Part shown: in pieces, positions 26,587-40,441 of the stretch
How the letters are laid out: the number at the start of each line of letters is the position of its first letter
How positions within the stretch are numbered: position 1 is the stretch's first letter
Made by a program: the position numbers and the translations under genes
The notes under the pieces: generated by a model
Database searches by the model: none
Seen by the model: only the letters and a program-made list of their open reading frames with translations
Told to the model about the DNA's origin: nothing
Assembly: GCF_002741075.1 (NCBI RefSeq)
Contig: NZ_CP016634.1
Span: forward strand, 2,836,501 to 2,900,500
Source: Pseudomonas putida
Lineage (GTDB): Bacteria; Pseudomonadota; Gammaproteobacteria; Pseudomonadales; Pseudomonadaceae
DNA: 64,000 bases
Direction: 5' to 3'

Positions 26587-27945
26587 TAATGTTTCTCCCC
26601 GCTGGGACCGCACAAGGCCGCCACGACGTTTTCCATCGCAGCGCTGCGCGAGCCCTTGATCAAGATAGTGGTGTCGCTGGCAGTCTCGGCGCGAACGGCA
26701 TCGATCAGCTCAGCTTGGGTAGCGAAATGGCGACCATTGGCGCCGTACGCCGCGACCGCGTGGGCCATATTGGTACCCACCGCGTACAGGGCGTCGACCT
26801 TGCCGCGGGCATAGTCACCCACCTGACGGTGGCCTTCTTCTGCCCATTGCCCCAGTTCGCCGATATCCCCGAGCACCAGGACGGTGCGTCCGGAAAAGCC
26901 GGCGAGTATATCAATGGCGGCGCACATCGAGGTGGGATTTGCGTTGTAACTGTCATCGATAACCCGAACCCCATGAGGTGCGATCTGAGCGACGGTCCGG
27001 CCCTTGACCGGCTGAACCGCGCCCAAGCCGGCGGCAATACCTTCCAGGCTCACGCCCAGGGCATGGGCAGCCGCGGCTGCGGCCAACGCGTTGCTGACGT
27101 TATGAGTGCCCAGCAGGTTCAGTTGAACCTGCACCGAGCCTTGCGGCCCATGCAAGATAAACGATGGGCAGCCGCGGGCGTCGCGCCCAATCTCGCTGGC
27201 ATGGAAATCGGCCTGTGGGTTATCCAGAGCGAAGCTGAGGACGCGGTGCTGGCCCGCGCGCTTGCGCCAGATCTCGAAGGCTTTGTCTGCCAGATTGAGG
27301 ATGGCCGTACCGCCCTCGCCCAGACCTTCGAGGATCTCGCCCTTGGCCTCGACGATTTTCTCGGGGCCGCCGAACTCGCCGACATGGGCGGTCCCGGCAT
27401 TATTGATGATGACCACTTGAGGCTGGGTCAGGCCAACGGTGTAGCGGATCTCGCCGATGCGCGAGGCGCCCAGCTCGATCACCGCGGCGCTGTGCTCCGG
27501 GGAGATTTCCAGCAAGGTCAGGGGCGCGCCGAGGTCGTTGTTCAGGTTGCCCCGGGTGGCCAGGACCAGGCCACGGGTGCGCAGGATGCTGGCAAGCAGC
27601 TCCTTGACCGTGGTCTTGCCGCTGGAACCGGTGATGGCCGCGACAGGCTTGTCGAACGCGGCGCGGTTCAGGGCGCCGAGTTGGCCCAAGGCCAGGCGGC
27701 TGTCGGCGACGACCAGTTGTGGCAGGTCGACGCCTTCCACTTCACGCTCCACCAGGGCAGCCACGGCGCCCTTGACCTTGACGTCCGCCAGGTAGTCGTG
27801 ACCATCGAAACGTGGCCCGGCCAGGGCGACAAACAACTGCCCAGCACCCACGGTGCGGCTGTCGATGCTGACACCGCTGAAGCTTGCGTCGGCGCCGACC
27901 TGACGCCCCGCGAGCGGCGTGACCAACTGACTGAGTGTCATGGGC

Positions 27946-27953
<8 letters not shown>
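26586..27953 (-). CDS. murF: UDP-MurNAc-tripeptide--D-Ala-D-Ala ligase
   Basis: 455 residues from [17 protein letters not shown]. The ATP loop is [17 protein letters not shown], and the C-terminal Mur domain has [10 protein letters not shown] and VLGDIGELG. It attaches the D-Ala-D-Ala made by DdlB to the tripeptide. The ATG at 27953 overlaps the murE stop by 8 bp; a second ATG four codons later (27941) is possible. The longer frame into murE is rejected. Confidence 0.95.
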
Positions 27954-31428
<3,475 letters not shown>

Positions 31429-31432
<4 letters not shown>

Positions 31433-32376
31433 CGCAGCTTCTCCGCCACCCGCATCACGGCACTGCGCGCGCGCGGGTTGGCCTGAAGCTCTGCATCGGA
31501 GGCGAATTGCGCCTTGCCGATCAGGCGGATCTTGGGTTCGAAGACCTTGTGCTGCACCGGCAGGTTGCGCGGCAGGTTGTCCGCCTCACCCTTGGCAAGC
31601 TTGCGCATGAAGAGTTTGACGATACGGTCTTCGAGCGAGTGGAAGCTGATCACCGCCAGGCGGCCACCGACTTCCAGCGCCTCGATTGCGGCCTCAAGAC
31701 CGGTCTCGAGATCGCCCAGCTCGTTGTTGACGTGAATACGCAACCCCTGGAAGGCGCGGGTAGCAGGGTTCTTGCCCTTCTCCCAAGCGGGGTTGGCGAC
31801 CTTGAGCACTTCGGCAAGATCACCTGTGCGGGTGAACGGTTGCTGTTCGCGGCGCAGCACGACGGCGCGCGCCATGCGCTTGGCGAAGCGCTCCTCACCG
31901 TACTCCTTGAAGACACGGGCGATTTCTTCTTCGGGTGCGGTGGCGATGAACTCGGCGGCACTGATGCCCTGGTCAGGGTTCATGCGCATGTCCAGCGGGC
32001 CATCATTGAGGAAACTGAAGCCACGCTCGGGGTCATCCAACTGCGGCGAGGAGACGCCCAGGTCGAGCAGAATGCCGCTGACCTTGCCATCCAGGCCACG
32101 CTGCGCGACTTCATCGCCCATCTCGGCAAAGCTGCGCTGCACAATGACAAAGCGGCCGTCTTCGGCCGCCAGCGCTTGCCCCGTCGCAATCGCTTGTGGA
32201 TCTTTGTCGAACCCCAGCAGCCGCCCTTGCGGCCCGAGCTTACTGAGAATCAGGCGGCTGTGCCCGCCCCGCCCAAAGGTGCCATCCAGATAGCAACCGT
32301 CGGCGCGCAGGGCCAATGCCTCGACAGCTTCGTCGAGCAGCACGGTGATGTGGTTGAAGCCGCTATCTATCGTCAC
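31429..32376 (-). CDS. rsmH: 16S rRNA m4C1402 methyltransferase RsmH (MraW)
   Basis: 315 residues, with a GTG start overlapping the mraZ stop (GTGA). The SAM-binding motif [16 protein letters not shown] is near residue 30, then [21 protein letters not shown] and the C-terminal [14 protein letters not shown]. It N4-methylates C1402 of 16S rRNA, the same nucleotide that RsmI (gene at 33567) 2'-O-methylates. Confidence 0.96.
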
Positions 32377-32828
32377 AGGATCAGGTCACGCAAGTCATCG
32401 GGCATGGCACCCGGTTGTTGAATAGCTGCAAGGTCGGCTGCCGAAACCGCGTTCCAGGCGTCCTCATCCCACAGCTGGAATTTGTTCAGTTGCCCCACCA
32501 GCATCGCCTTCTTGTCGAGCTTGGCGTATTCACGCAGACGGGGCGGTACCAGAAAACGACCACTGCCATCGAGCTCCAGGTCCACCGCATTACCGATCAG
32601 CAAACGCTGCAGGCGGCGGTTTTCCTCACGCAACGACGGCAAGGCACGCAATTTGGCTTCGATCTGTTCCCACTCGTCGAGGGGATAAACACACAAGCAG
32701 GGGTCTACAGCGTCGATGGTCACGATCAACTGACCATTGCAACGCGAATCGAGCTCGTCACGGTACCGACTCGGCATGGCGAGTCGGCCCTTTGCATCGA
32801 GGCTGACGGCGTTGGCTCCGCGGAACAC
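32373..32828 (-). CDS. mraZ: Transcriptional regulator MraZ
   Basis: 151 residues with two AbrB-like (SpoVT/MraZ) domains, each carrying the DxxGR-type signature: [13 protein letters not shown] near residue 12 and [13 protein letters not shown] near residue 90. It uses a GTG start (GTGTTCCGCGGAGCC) with GGGGA upstream. MraZ forms a ring-shaped oligomer that represses its own operon by binding direct repeats in the promoter region; three such boxes lie upstream. It is the first gene of the dcw cluster. Confidence 0.95.
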   Translation of the reverse strand: MFRGANAVSLDAKGRLAMPSRYRDELDSRCNGQLIVTIDAVDPCLCVYPLDEWEQIEAKLRALPSLREENRRLQRLLIGNAVDLELDGSGRFLVPPRLREYAKLDKKAMLVGQLNKFQLWDEDAWNAVSAADLAAIQQPGAMPDDLRDLIL

Positions 32829-32871
32829 GGCTGCGATTCCCCACTGATGTTAGCTTTATTTGGTCAGAAAA

Positions 32872-32934
32872 CCCACTTCATCCCACTTTCTGCCACTTGC
32901 GCACACTATAGGAATCCGTCCGCCACACCGTCAA
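32872..32934 (-). promoter_or_regulatory. dcw operon promoter with three MraZ boxes
   Basis: Read on the minus strand: TTGACG (32929-32934), 18-bp spacer, TATAGT (32905-32910), then GTGGC, GTGGG and GTGGG beginning at 10-bp intervals (32892-32896, 32882-32886, 32872-32876), each separated by five bases. The spacing and core match the TGGGN repeats bound by MraZ in E. coli. The boxes cover the likely transcription start, fitting autorepression. The implied leader before mraZ is about 70 nt. Confidence 0.8.
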
Positions 32935-33140
32935 GGCACGTTCATAAGGAAATCCCTTACAGGACGGCGATTTAGCGCAACAAAGGAAGGAGGAACGACT
33001 ACCAGCGAAGAAATTTGGCGAGAAAAATCAAAGACACGCGGACACATGCGGCGCGAACTTAAAGTGATTTATTAAGAGTAAGAATTTTTCGGTATTACCA
33101 GGACATATCTGCTATCGATTCAAGCAGGGAAGGAGGAGGT

Positions 33141-33500
33141 GGAGAGTCGATCTATAAGCCGGGTTCTGTCGAGGACAGTCATTCCTCTACGACGGCCATC
33201 ACTGGACGCCTTTAGCAACCTACCCGGTTCCGACGCGGGCCACGCCGTAAGGAACCCTATTTGGTCTTGCTCCGAGTGGGGTTTACCTAGCCACGAACTG
33301 TTGCCAGTCGTGCGGTGCGCTCTTACCGCACCTTTTCACCCTTACCGGCACCGAAGTGCTTAGGCGGTTGTTTTCTGTGGCACTTTCCGTAGGCTCGCGC
33401 CCCCCAGGCGTTACCTGGCACTCTGCCCTATGGAGCCCGGACTTTCCTCCCCCCTCTTTTGTGGAACAAAAGAAGGCAGCGACTGTCCGATCGACTCTCC
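33141..33500 (-). ncRNA. rnpB: RNase P RNA (class A)
   Basis: The minus strand begins AGAGTCGATCGGACAGTCGC and contains the class A landmarks GAGGAAAGTCCGGGCTCCAT, CAGGGTGCCAGGTAACGCC (allowing for the local variant), AAGGGTGAAAAGGTGCGGTA and the closing GACAGAACCCGGCTTATAGA. The ends pair through AGAGTCGATC and GATCGACTCT. It is the catalytic subunit that matures tRNA 5' ends. It sits between rsmI and mraZ on the same strand. Confidence 0.95.
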
Positions 33501-33507
33501 GCCGACA

Positions 33508-33536
33508 AGGTTAACGGCAGGCGCGCTCAAGAACAA
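33508..33536 (-). promoter_or_regulatory. Putative rnpB promoter
   Basis: On the minus strand TTGTTC (33531-33536), a 17-bp spacer and TAACCT (33508-33513) lie about 8 bp before the RNase P RNA 5' end. Its position fits the RNA start well. Confidence 0.5.
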
Positions 33537-33566
33537 GTGACGCAACTAAAGAATATCAATTTGCCA

Positions 33567-34442
33567 CTACTGGGATTTCTGTTTTTCCAGTGCAATTTGA
33601 TAGAGCAAGTTCTTACGAACACCAGTGATTTCCGCCGCCAATGCAGCCGCGCGCTTGAGTGGCAACTCTGCCAGCAACAAATCCAGCACCCGCTGCGCCT
33701 CACCGCTAATGGCCTGCTCGTCCTCAGGCGCGCTCCAGCCGCCGACCAACACCACGCATTCACCCCGCTGCTGGTTGCTGTCGCCTGCGACAAAGGCGCG
33801 CAGCTCACCCAGCGGCAACCCCTTGAGGGTCTCGAACGTCTTGGTCAGTTCCCGCCCCAGCACGGCCGGGCGGTCTGCACCGAACACCGCTTCCATGTCC
33901 TCCAGGCACTCAAGGATGCGGTGCGGTGCTTCATAGAAGATCAGGGTACGCGGCTCTTCCTTGACCTGCTCGAGCCGAGCGCGGCGCCCGGCCGTCTTGG
34001 CCGGCAGGAAGCCTTCGAAGATGAACCGATCCGACGGCAGCCCCGCCGCCGATAAGGCGGCAATCAATGCGCAGGCGCCCGGCACCGGCACTACTTGCAC
34101 CCCAGCGGCGCGCGCCTGGCGCACCAGGTGGTAGCCCGGATCGGAGATCAAGGGCGTACCGGCATCCGACACCAACGCCACGTCGTCCCCGGCCAGCAGG
34201 CGGGTGATGAATCGCCCGCCTTCATCGCGCTCGTTGTGCTCGTGGCAAGCCGCCAGGGGAGTGGCGATACCGAAATGCTGAAGCAGGCGCACCGAGTGAC
34301 GGGTATCTTCGGCAGCGATCAGCGCCACATTCGCCAGGACCTTGAGGGCCCGGGCGCTCATGTCGTCCAGATTGCCGATCGGCGTGGCGACCACATAAAG
34401 CGTCCCCATCGTGGATTTCGAAGCCCCTGCAACATCAGTCAC
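33567..34442 (-). CDS. rsmI: 16S rRNA 2'-O-methyltransferase RsmI
   Basis: 291 residues of the tetrapyrrole (SAM-dependent) methylase family: [20 protein letters not shown] at the N-terminus, [23 protein letters not shown] and the YEAPHRI segment. RsmI 2'-O-methylates C1402 of 16S rRNA. The GTG at 34442 (reading VTDVAG) is chosen because an AGGTG-like site precedes it; a GTG three codons earlier and an ATG eleven codons later are alternatives. It is divergent from lpoA, with 187 bp between. Confidence 0.92.
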   Translation of the reverse strand: MTDVAGASKSTMGTLYVVATPIGNLDDMSARALKVLANVALIAAEDTRHSVRLLQHFGIATPLAACHEHNERDEGGRFITRLLAGDDVALVSDAGTPLISDPGYHLVRQARAAGVQVVPVPGACALIAALSAAGLPSDRFIFEGFLPAKTAGRRARLEQVKEEPRTLIFYEAPHRILECLEDMEAVFGADRPAVLGRELTKTFETLKGLPLGELRAFVAGDSNQQRGECVVLVGGWSAPEDEQAISGEAQRVLDLLLAELPLKRAAALAAEITGVRKNLLYQIALEKQKSQ

Positions 34443-34629
34443 TGCGCACACCTGTCTTGTGGATCAAAGGCGCCATTGTAGCCCGAGCACCCGTAACAGC
34501 GCGCAAAGAACTTCAAGGGCCCGCACCTGTAGACGACCTATAGTGAAGGATCAACGTCAGCAACATCGCGCCCCGGCCGACGCTTGGGTACAATTGCCGG
34601 CCACCTTGATCGAGTAACAGGACCTTTAC

Positions 34630-36447
34630 ATGATCGCTTGCCTGCGGCTGTTCACAGCCCTCTGCTTCGCTGCCCTGCTGGCAGCTTGCGCCAGCTCGCC
34701 CTCATCCAGCCTGGGCGAACTGCCACGCACCCCGGATGCCAGCATCGAGCAACTGCTCGACAAGGCAGCCACCAGCAAGTCCGCGGAAGATGCCGCACTG
34801 CTGCGCCTGAGCGCCGCCGACCTGGCCTACAAGCAGAAGGACTACCCACGCGCCGCACGCATTCTCGAGCAGGTCCCGATGGACTCGCTCAAGCCGGCCC
34901 AACAAGTGTTCGCCAGCACCCTGGCCGCCGAACTCGCCATGAGCCGCAACCAGCCCAAAGCGGCCCTGAGTGCCCTCGCTCACCCGAGCCTGCAACGCCT
35001 GGACGAACTGCCGAAGGACCAGCAGGCACGTACCTACAGCGTTCACGCCGCCGCCCTGGAGGCCGATGGCCAGACCCTGGCCGCCGCCCAGCAGCGCGTA
35101 CTGCTTGCCCCGCTGCTCAGCGACAAGGCCGCCGCCGCGAACGACGACGCCATCTGGGCCCTCGTCGCCTCGCTGCCGGCCGAACAGCTGCAACAGCCCA
35201 CCAACAATGAAATCCTCGCCGGCTGGACCAGCCTGGCGCTAGCCGTCAAGCGCGCCGGCACCCTGGAGCAACAACAGGCCGCCATCGACACCTGGCGCGA
35301 CCAGCACCCGGATCACCCGGCCGCCAAGCAACTGCCGCTGGCCTTGGTCAAACTCAAGGAACTGGCCAGCCAACCGCTCACCAAGATCGCTCTGCTGCTG
35401 CCTCAGGAAGGCCCGCTGGCCGGCGTTGCCCGCGCCCTGCGTGATGGCTTCATGGCTGCCCACTTCCAAGCCCAGCAATCCGGCCAGCCCGCCCCGGCCG
35501 TACAGGTCTTCGACAGCTCGCGCCTGACCTCGCTCGATGACTTCTATCGCCAGGCCCAGGCTGCCGGCGTGCAACTGGTCGTAGGCCCGCTGGAAAAACC
35601 CCTGGTGAAAAAGCTCGCGGCCTATCCGCAACTGCCGATCACCACCCTCGCCTTGAACTACGCCGACGCTGGCCAGAAAGCGCCACCACAGCTGTTCCAG
35701 TTCGGCCTTGCGGCCGAGGACGAAGCCCGCGAAGTCTCACGCCGCGCACGCGCCGACGGCATGGTTCGCGCCGTAGCACTGGTACCGAGTGGCGAATGGG
35801 GTGACCGCGTGCTGGCCGCCTTCCGCCAAGACTGGGAAAGCCATGGCGGCACCCTGCTGGCTGCCGAACGCATCGCCCAGCCGGTCGCGCTTGCCCAGCA
35901 GATCGCGGAACTGTTCCAACTGCGCCAGAGCGAAGGTCGCGCCAAGAGCCTGCAAAGCACGGTAGGTGGCACCATCGCCGCACAGCCTTCGCGTCGCCAG
36001 GACATCGACTTCATCTTCCTCGCCTCGACCCCGCAGCAGGCCCAGCAGATCAAGCCAACCCTGAATTTCCAGTACGCCGGCGACGTTCCGGTCTATGCCA
36101 CCTCGAACCTGTACAGCGCCAGCGGTGACGTGAACCAGTACAACGACATGAATGGCATTCGCTTCTGCGAAACCCCATGGCTGCTCGACTCCACCAACAG
36201 CCTGCGCCAGCAGGTGGTCCAGCAGTGGCCTCAGGCCGCAGGCAGCCTCGGCCGCCTGTACGCGATGGGTGTCGACGCCTACAGCCTGGCGCCGCGCCTG
36301 AACCAGCTCAAAGCCTTGCCCGACAACCGTGTCGAAGGCCTTTCCGGCAGCCTGACCATGAACCCCAGCCAGCGCGTCGAACGCCAACTGCCCTGGGCCG
36401 AGTTCTCGGGCGGCCAGGTCAAGCGCCTGCCGGACACCCCTCGCTAA
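34630..36447 (+). CDS. lpoA: Penicillin-binding protein activator lipoprotein LpoA
   Basis: 605 residues. The signal peptide MIACLRLFTALCFAALLAAC ends in an LAAC lipobox with Cys20 as the lipidated residue. The N-terminal half is TPR-like helices, and the C-terminal half (from about 250) is a periplasmic-binding-protein-like domain (KIALLLPQEGPLAGVARALR). LpoA is an outer-membrane lipoprotein that stimulates PBP1a. Its stop shares a base with the yraN start (TAATG). Confidence 0.92.
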   Translation: MIACLRLFTALCFAALLAACASSPSSSLGELPRTPDASIEQLLDKAATSKSAEDAALLRLSAADLAYKQKDYPRAARILEQVPMDSLKPAQQVFASTLAAELAMSRNQPKAALSALAHPSLQRLDELPKDQQARTYSVHAAALEADGQTLAAAQQRVLLAPLLSDKAAAANDDAIWALVASLPAEQLQQPTNNEILAGWTSLALAVKRAGTLEQQQAAIDTWRDQHPDHPAAKQLPLALVKLKELASQPLTKIALLLPQEGPLAGVARALRDGFMAAHFQAQQSGQPAPAVQVFDSSRLTSLDDFYRQAQAAGVQLVVGPLEKPLVKKLAAYPQLPITTLALNYADAGQKAPPQLFQFGLAAEDEAREVSRRARADGMVRAVALVPSGEWGDRVLAAFRQDWESHGGTLLAAERIAQPVALAQQIAELFQLRQSEGRAKSLQSTVGGTIAAQPSRRQDIDFIFLASTPQQAQQIKPTLNFQYAGDVPVYATSNLYSASGDVNQYNDMNGIRFCETPWLLDSTNSLRQQVVQQWPQAAGSLGRLYAMGVDAYSLAPRLNQLKALPDNRVEGLSGSLTMNPSQRVERQLPWAEFSGGQVKRLPDTPR

Positions 36448-36818
36448 TGCCCGACGCATCGCCCGCCAGCGCTGGCCAAGCTGCGGAAAACCATGCCCTC
36501 GCGTTCCTTCGAGGGCAGGGTCTGCAGTTGCTGGCGCGCAACTGGCGATGCAAGGGTGGTGAGCTCGATCTGGTCATGCTCGACGCCGATACAGTAGTAT
36601 TCGTCGAAGTCCGCTACCGGTTGCACGCGGCCTTCGGCGGAGCCGTCGGCAGCATCGACATGCGCAAGCAGAAGCGACTGGCGCTCGCCGCCAACCTGTT
36701 CCTGCAGAAGGAGCCACGCTGGGCCGATCAGCCCTGCCGCTTCGACGTTGTCGCCCTGCAGGGCAGCCACCATGCGGGCCAACCGCTGCAATGGCTGAAA
36801 AACGCCTTCGAATGCTGA
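36447..36818 (+). CDS. yraN: YraN family protein (UPF0102, nuclease-like fold)
   Basis: 123 residues from the ATG that overlaps the lpoA stop (TAATG). The GELDLVMLDADTVVFVEVRYR segment carries the E/D-x(n)-E-V-K/R core of a PD-(D/E)XK nuclease fold, the hallmark of UPF0102. The function is uncertain; relatives are proposed to act on branched DNA. The fixed order lpoA-yraN-gmhA-dolP is conserved in gammaproteobacteria. Confidence 0.88.
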   Translation: MPDASPASAGQAAENHALAFLRGQGLQLLARNWRCKGGELDLVMLDADTVVFVEVRYRLHAAFGGAVGSIDMRKQKRLALAANLFLQKEPRWADQPCRFDVVALQGSHHAGQPLQWLKNAFEC

Positions 36819-36837
36819 ACCCATTCCGATTTTTTAG

Positions 36838-38075
<1,238 letters not shown>

Positions 38076-38103
38076 CGCAAACAGCGTAACGCCTGACCGC
38101 AAT

Positions 38104-38157
38104 ACAAGCCCGCTCCTGCAGGGATCACACACGACCCTGTGGGAGCGGCAAACCCCG
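38104..38157. repeat. REP pair (inverted)
   Basis: ACAAGCCCGCTCCTGCAGGG and CCCTGTGGGAGCGGCAAACC in opposite orientation, between dolP and the small lipoprotein gene. Confidence 0.7.
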
Positions 38158-38200
38158 CCCCAAGATCCGTTCCACCCTTCGTTATCCTCAGGAAGTACCC

Positions 38201-38419
38201 ATGAAGAAGTCCCTGCTGTCCGTCCTCGCGATCGGCGCATTCGCCGCCCTGGCCGGCTGCTCGACCCCAAGCCAGATCACCCTCAACGATGGCCGTGAAA
38301 TCCAGACCGTCGACACACCGAAGTATGACAGCGACGCTGGCTTCTACGAGTTCGAGCAACTGGACGGCAAACGCACCCGTGTCAACAAGGACCAGGTTCG
38401 CAGCATTCAGGATCTGTAA
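38201..38419 (+). CDS. YgdI/YgdR-family small lipoprotein
   Basis: 72 residues. MKKSLLSVLAIGAFAALAGC is a lipoprotein signal with an LAGC lipobox. The mature part has the short SH3-like DUF903 fold (ITLNDGREIQTVDTPKYD, YEFEQLDGKRTRVNKDQV). The function is unknown. AGGAAG precedes the ATG. A bidirectional terminator follows the stop. Confidence 0.88.
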   Translation: MKKSLLSVLAIGAFAALAGCSTPSQITLNDGREIQTVDTPKYDSDAGFYEFEQLDGKRTRVNKDQVRSIQDL

Positions 38420-38439
38420 GCCCAAGACCCGAAGCCAAT

Positions 38440-38471
38440 AAAAAAGGCGATCCATCTGGATCGCCTTTTTT
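38440..38471. terminator. Bidirectional terminator (lipoprotein / sspB)
   Basis: AAAAAAGGCGATCC-ATCT-GGATCGCCTTTTTT: an 8-bp GC-rich stem flanked by A and T runs, between two convergent stops. Confidence 0.9.
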
Positions 38472-38472
38472 G

Positions 38473-38901
38473 TTACTTGACCACCTTGAGGCTGGGTCGA
38501 CCACTGGGGCGTGGTGGCTGGCCACCTCCCTCGGGCGGACCATCGTCATCCGGCTCGACATCGTCGTCGTCCAGCTCGTCGCTGTCCAACGGCGGCTCCA
38601 GCTCGAAGACCATGCCCTGACCGTTCTCTCGGGCATAGATGCCCAGGATTGCACCGACCGGCACAAACAACGAATGCGCCACGCCACTGAAGCGACCTTC
38701 GAAACTGACCGCCTCGTTGTCCATGTGCAGGTTACGCACGGCATTGGGGGAAATGTTCAGGACGATCTGGCCATCGCTGGCAAATCCCTGGGGAACCTGG
38801 ACCGCTGGAAACTCAGCATTGACCAGCATGTGGGGGGTGCAATCGTTGTCGACGATCCACTCGTACAGCGCTCGAACCAGATAGGGGCGACTGGAGTTCA
38901 T
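38473..38901 (-). CDS. sspB: ClpXP protease specificity-enhancing factor SspB
   Basis: 142 residues from MNSSRPYLVRALYEWIVDN. The SspB fold (HMLVNAEFPAVQVPQGF, IVLNISPNAV, SFEGRFSGVAHSLFVPVGAI) is followed by an acidic linker and a C-terminal LKVVK tail that docks on ClpX. SspB delivers ssrA-tagged proteins to ClpXP. It lies 10 bp after sspA, as an operon. The longer open frame reads back into sspA. Confidence 0.95.
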   Translation of the reverse strand: MNSSRPYLVRALYEWIVDNDCTPHMLVNAEFPAVQVPQGFASDGQIVLNISPNAVRNLHMDNEAVSFEGRFSGVAHSLFVPVGAILGIYARENGQGMVFELEPPLDSDELDDDDVEPDDDGPPEGGGQPPRPSGRPSLKVVK

Positions 38902-38911
38902 CAACGGCTCC

Positions 38912-39535
38912 TTAAAGCTTGCGCATTTCACGTTCTGCAGCGGACAGGCTCGCCTGGAAAGGCTCGCGGGCAAACTGTCGCTCCATGTAATCCAACAGCG
39001 GCTTGGCCTGCCGCGGCAATTCGATACCCAATAGCGGCAATCGCCACAATATGGGCAATAGACAACAATCGACCAGGCTTTGCTCCTCACTCATGAAGCA
39101 AGGGAACTCTCCGAACAACGGAGATACGCCAGTCAGGCTCTCGCGCAATGCCTTGCGTGCCTCAACGCGCGCCGCCTCCGTGCTGCGGGCATCGAGGATG
39201 GTGTCGGCCAGTGCGCACCAGTCGCGCTGGATGCGATGCATCAGCAGACGGCTGTTGCCGCGCGCCACCGGATAGACCGGCATCAGCGGCGGGTGCGGGT
39301 AACGCTCCTCAAGGTACTCCATTACCACGGTCGATTCGTACAGCGCCAGATCGCGGTCGACCAAGGTCGGCACGCTGGCATAAGGGTTCACTTCGACCAG
39401 CTTGGGCGGCAGGCGTGCAGGATCGACATCGACGATCTGCACGGTGATGCCCTTCTCGGCGAGAACAAGGCGTACCCGGTGAGAATAATGATCAGCGGGG
39501 TCGGAATAGCAGGCTAACCGGTTGGTTGCGCCCAT
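38912..39535 (-). CDS. sspA: Stringent starvation protein A
   Basis: 207 residues with a glutathione-transferase fold ([50 protein letters not shown]). SspA binds the RNA polymerase-sigma70 holoenzyme and, in Pseudomonas, cooperates in virulence and stress gene expression. It is co-transcribed with sspB. Confidence 0.95.
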   Translation of the reverse strand: MGATNRLACYSDPADHYSHRVRLVLAEKGITVQIVDVDPARLPPKLVEVNPYASVPTLVDRDLALYESTVVMEYLEERYPHPPLMPVYPVARGNSRLLMHRIQRDWCALADTILDARSTEAARVEARKALRESLTGVSPLFGEFPCFMSEEQSLVDCCLLPILWRLPLLGIELPRQAKPLLDYMERQFAREPFQASLSAAEREMRKL

Positions 39536-39580
39536 GTAGCGCCTCCTCGCATGGGGATGCTTTGTGAAACTCTAAATGCA

Positions 39581-39634
39581 AACGCGCCCTGGAGAGCTCC
39601 ACCGCTTCAGCGATGGGGCGCTCCAGGGCGCGTT
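39581..39634 (-). terminator. Long stem-loop at the end of petABC
   Basis: AACGCGCCCTGGAG and its perfect inverse CTCCAGGGCGCGTT form a 14-bp stem around a 26-nt loop that itself contains CGCT/AGCG. On the minus strand it is followed only by TTTGCATTT, so termination is plausible but the T run is weak. Confidence 0.5.
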
Positions 39635-39658
39635 CAACTACCAGAAACTACTGCGTGA

Positions 39659-40441
39659 TCAGTGCACGTCCTTCCAGTATTCGCGCTTGAGCAAATAAGC
39701 GAATACGAAGAAGAAAGCCAGGTACAGCAACACATAGGTACCAATGCGCTGGCTTTCCAGTTTGACCGGGTTGGCCGAATAGGCCAGGAAGGTCACCAGG
39801 TTCTTGACCTTCTCGTCGAACTGCTCGGTCGTCAGGGTACCGGATTTCGGCTCGATGGTCAGCTGGTCACAGGCTTCATGGGTCAACGGACTGCCGGTCA
39901 GCGGGTCGAACTGCTTCTTGCCATCGACCACCATCTGCACCTGCTTGCAGCCGATCACCTGATTACCCTGCAGACCAACCAGCACGTTGGGCATGCCGAC
40001 GTTCGGGAACACCTTGTTGTTCACCCCATAAGGACGCGACTTGTCCTCATAGAAGCTGCGCAGGTAGGTGTACAGCCAGTCGGTACCGCGAACACGCGCA
40101 ACCAGGGTCAGGTCGGGCGGTGCCGCACCGAACCAGGTCTTGGCATCGCTGGGCTGCATACCGATCGTCATGTGATCGCCGATCTTGGCGCCGGTGAACA
40201 CCAGTTTCTCGAGCATCAGCTCGTGCGGTATGCCCAGATCATCGGCCACGCGCTCATAGCGCTGGAACTTGGCGCTGTGGCACCCCATGCAATAGTTGGC
40301 GAAGGTACGCGCGCCATCCTGCATGGCAGCCTTGTCGGTCAGGTCGATATCGACCTTGTCCAGCACCGGGCCGTGCTCGCTGGCGGCGAAGGACAAGGCG
40401 GGCATCATTGCCAGGAACAGTACTGCAATTAGCTTTTTCAT
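39659..40441 (-). CDS. petC: Cytochrome c1 of the bc1 complex
   Basis: 260 residues: N-terminal signal peptide (KLIAVLFLAMMPALSFAA), the haem c site CMGCH near residue 52, the Met-ligand region of cytochrome c1, and a C-terminal membrane anchor (YVLLYLAFFFVFAYLL). It passes electrons from the Rieske protein to soluble cytochromes. The ATG shares a base with the petB stop (TGATG). Confidence 0.95.
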   Translation of the reverse strand: MKKLIAVLFLAMMPALSFAASEHGPVLDKVDIDLTDKAAMQDGARTFANYCMGCHSAKFQRYERVADDLGIPHELMLEKLVFTGAKIGDHMTIGMQPSDAKTWFGAAPPDLTLVARVRGTDWLYTYLRSFYEDKSRPYGVNNKVFPNVGMPNVLVGLQGNQVIGCKQVQMVVDGKKQFDPLTGSPLTHEACDQLTIEPKSGTLTTEQFDEKVKNLVTFLAYSANPVKLESQRIGTYVLLYLAFFFVFAYLLKREYWKDVH

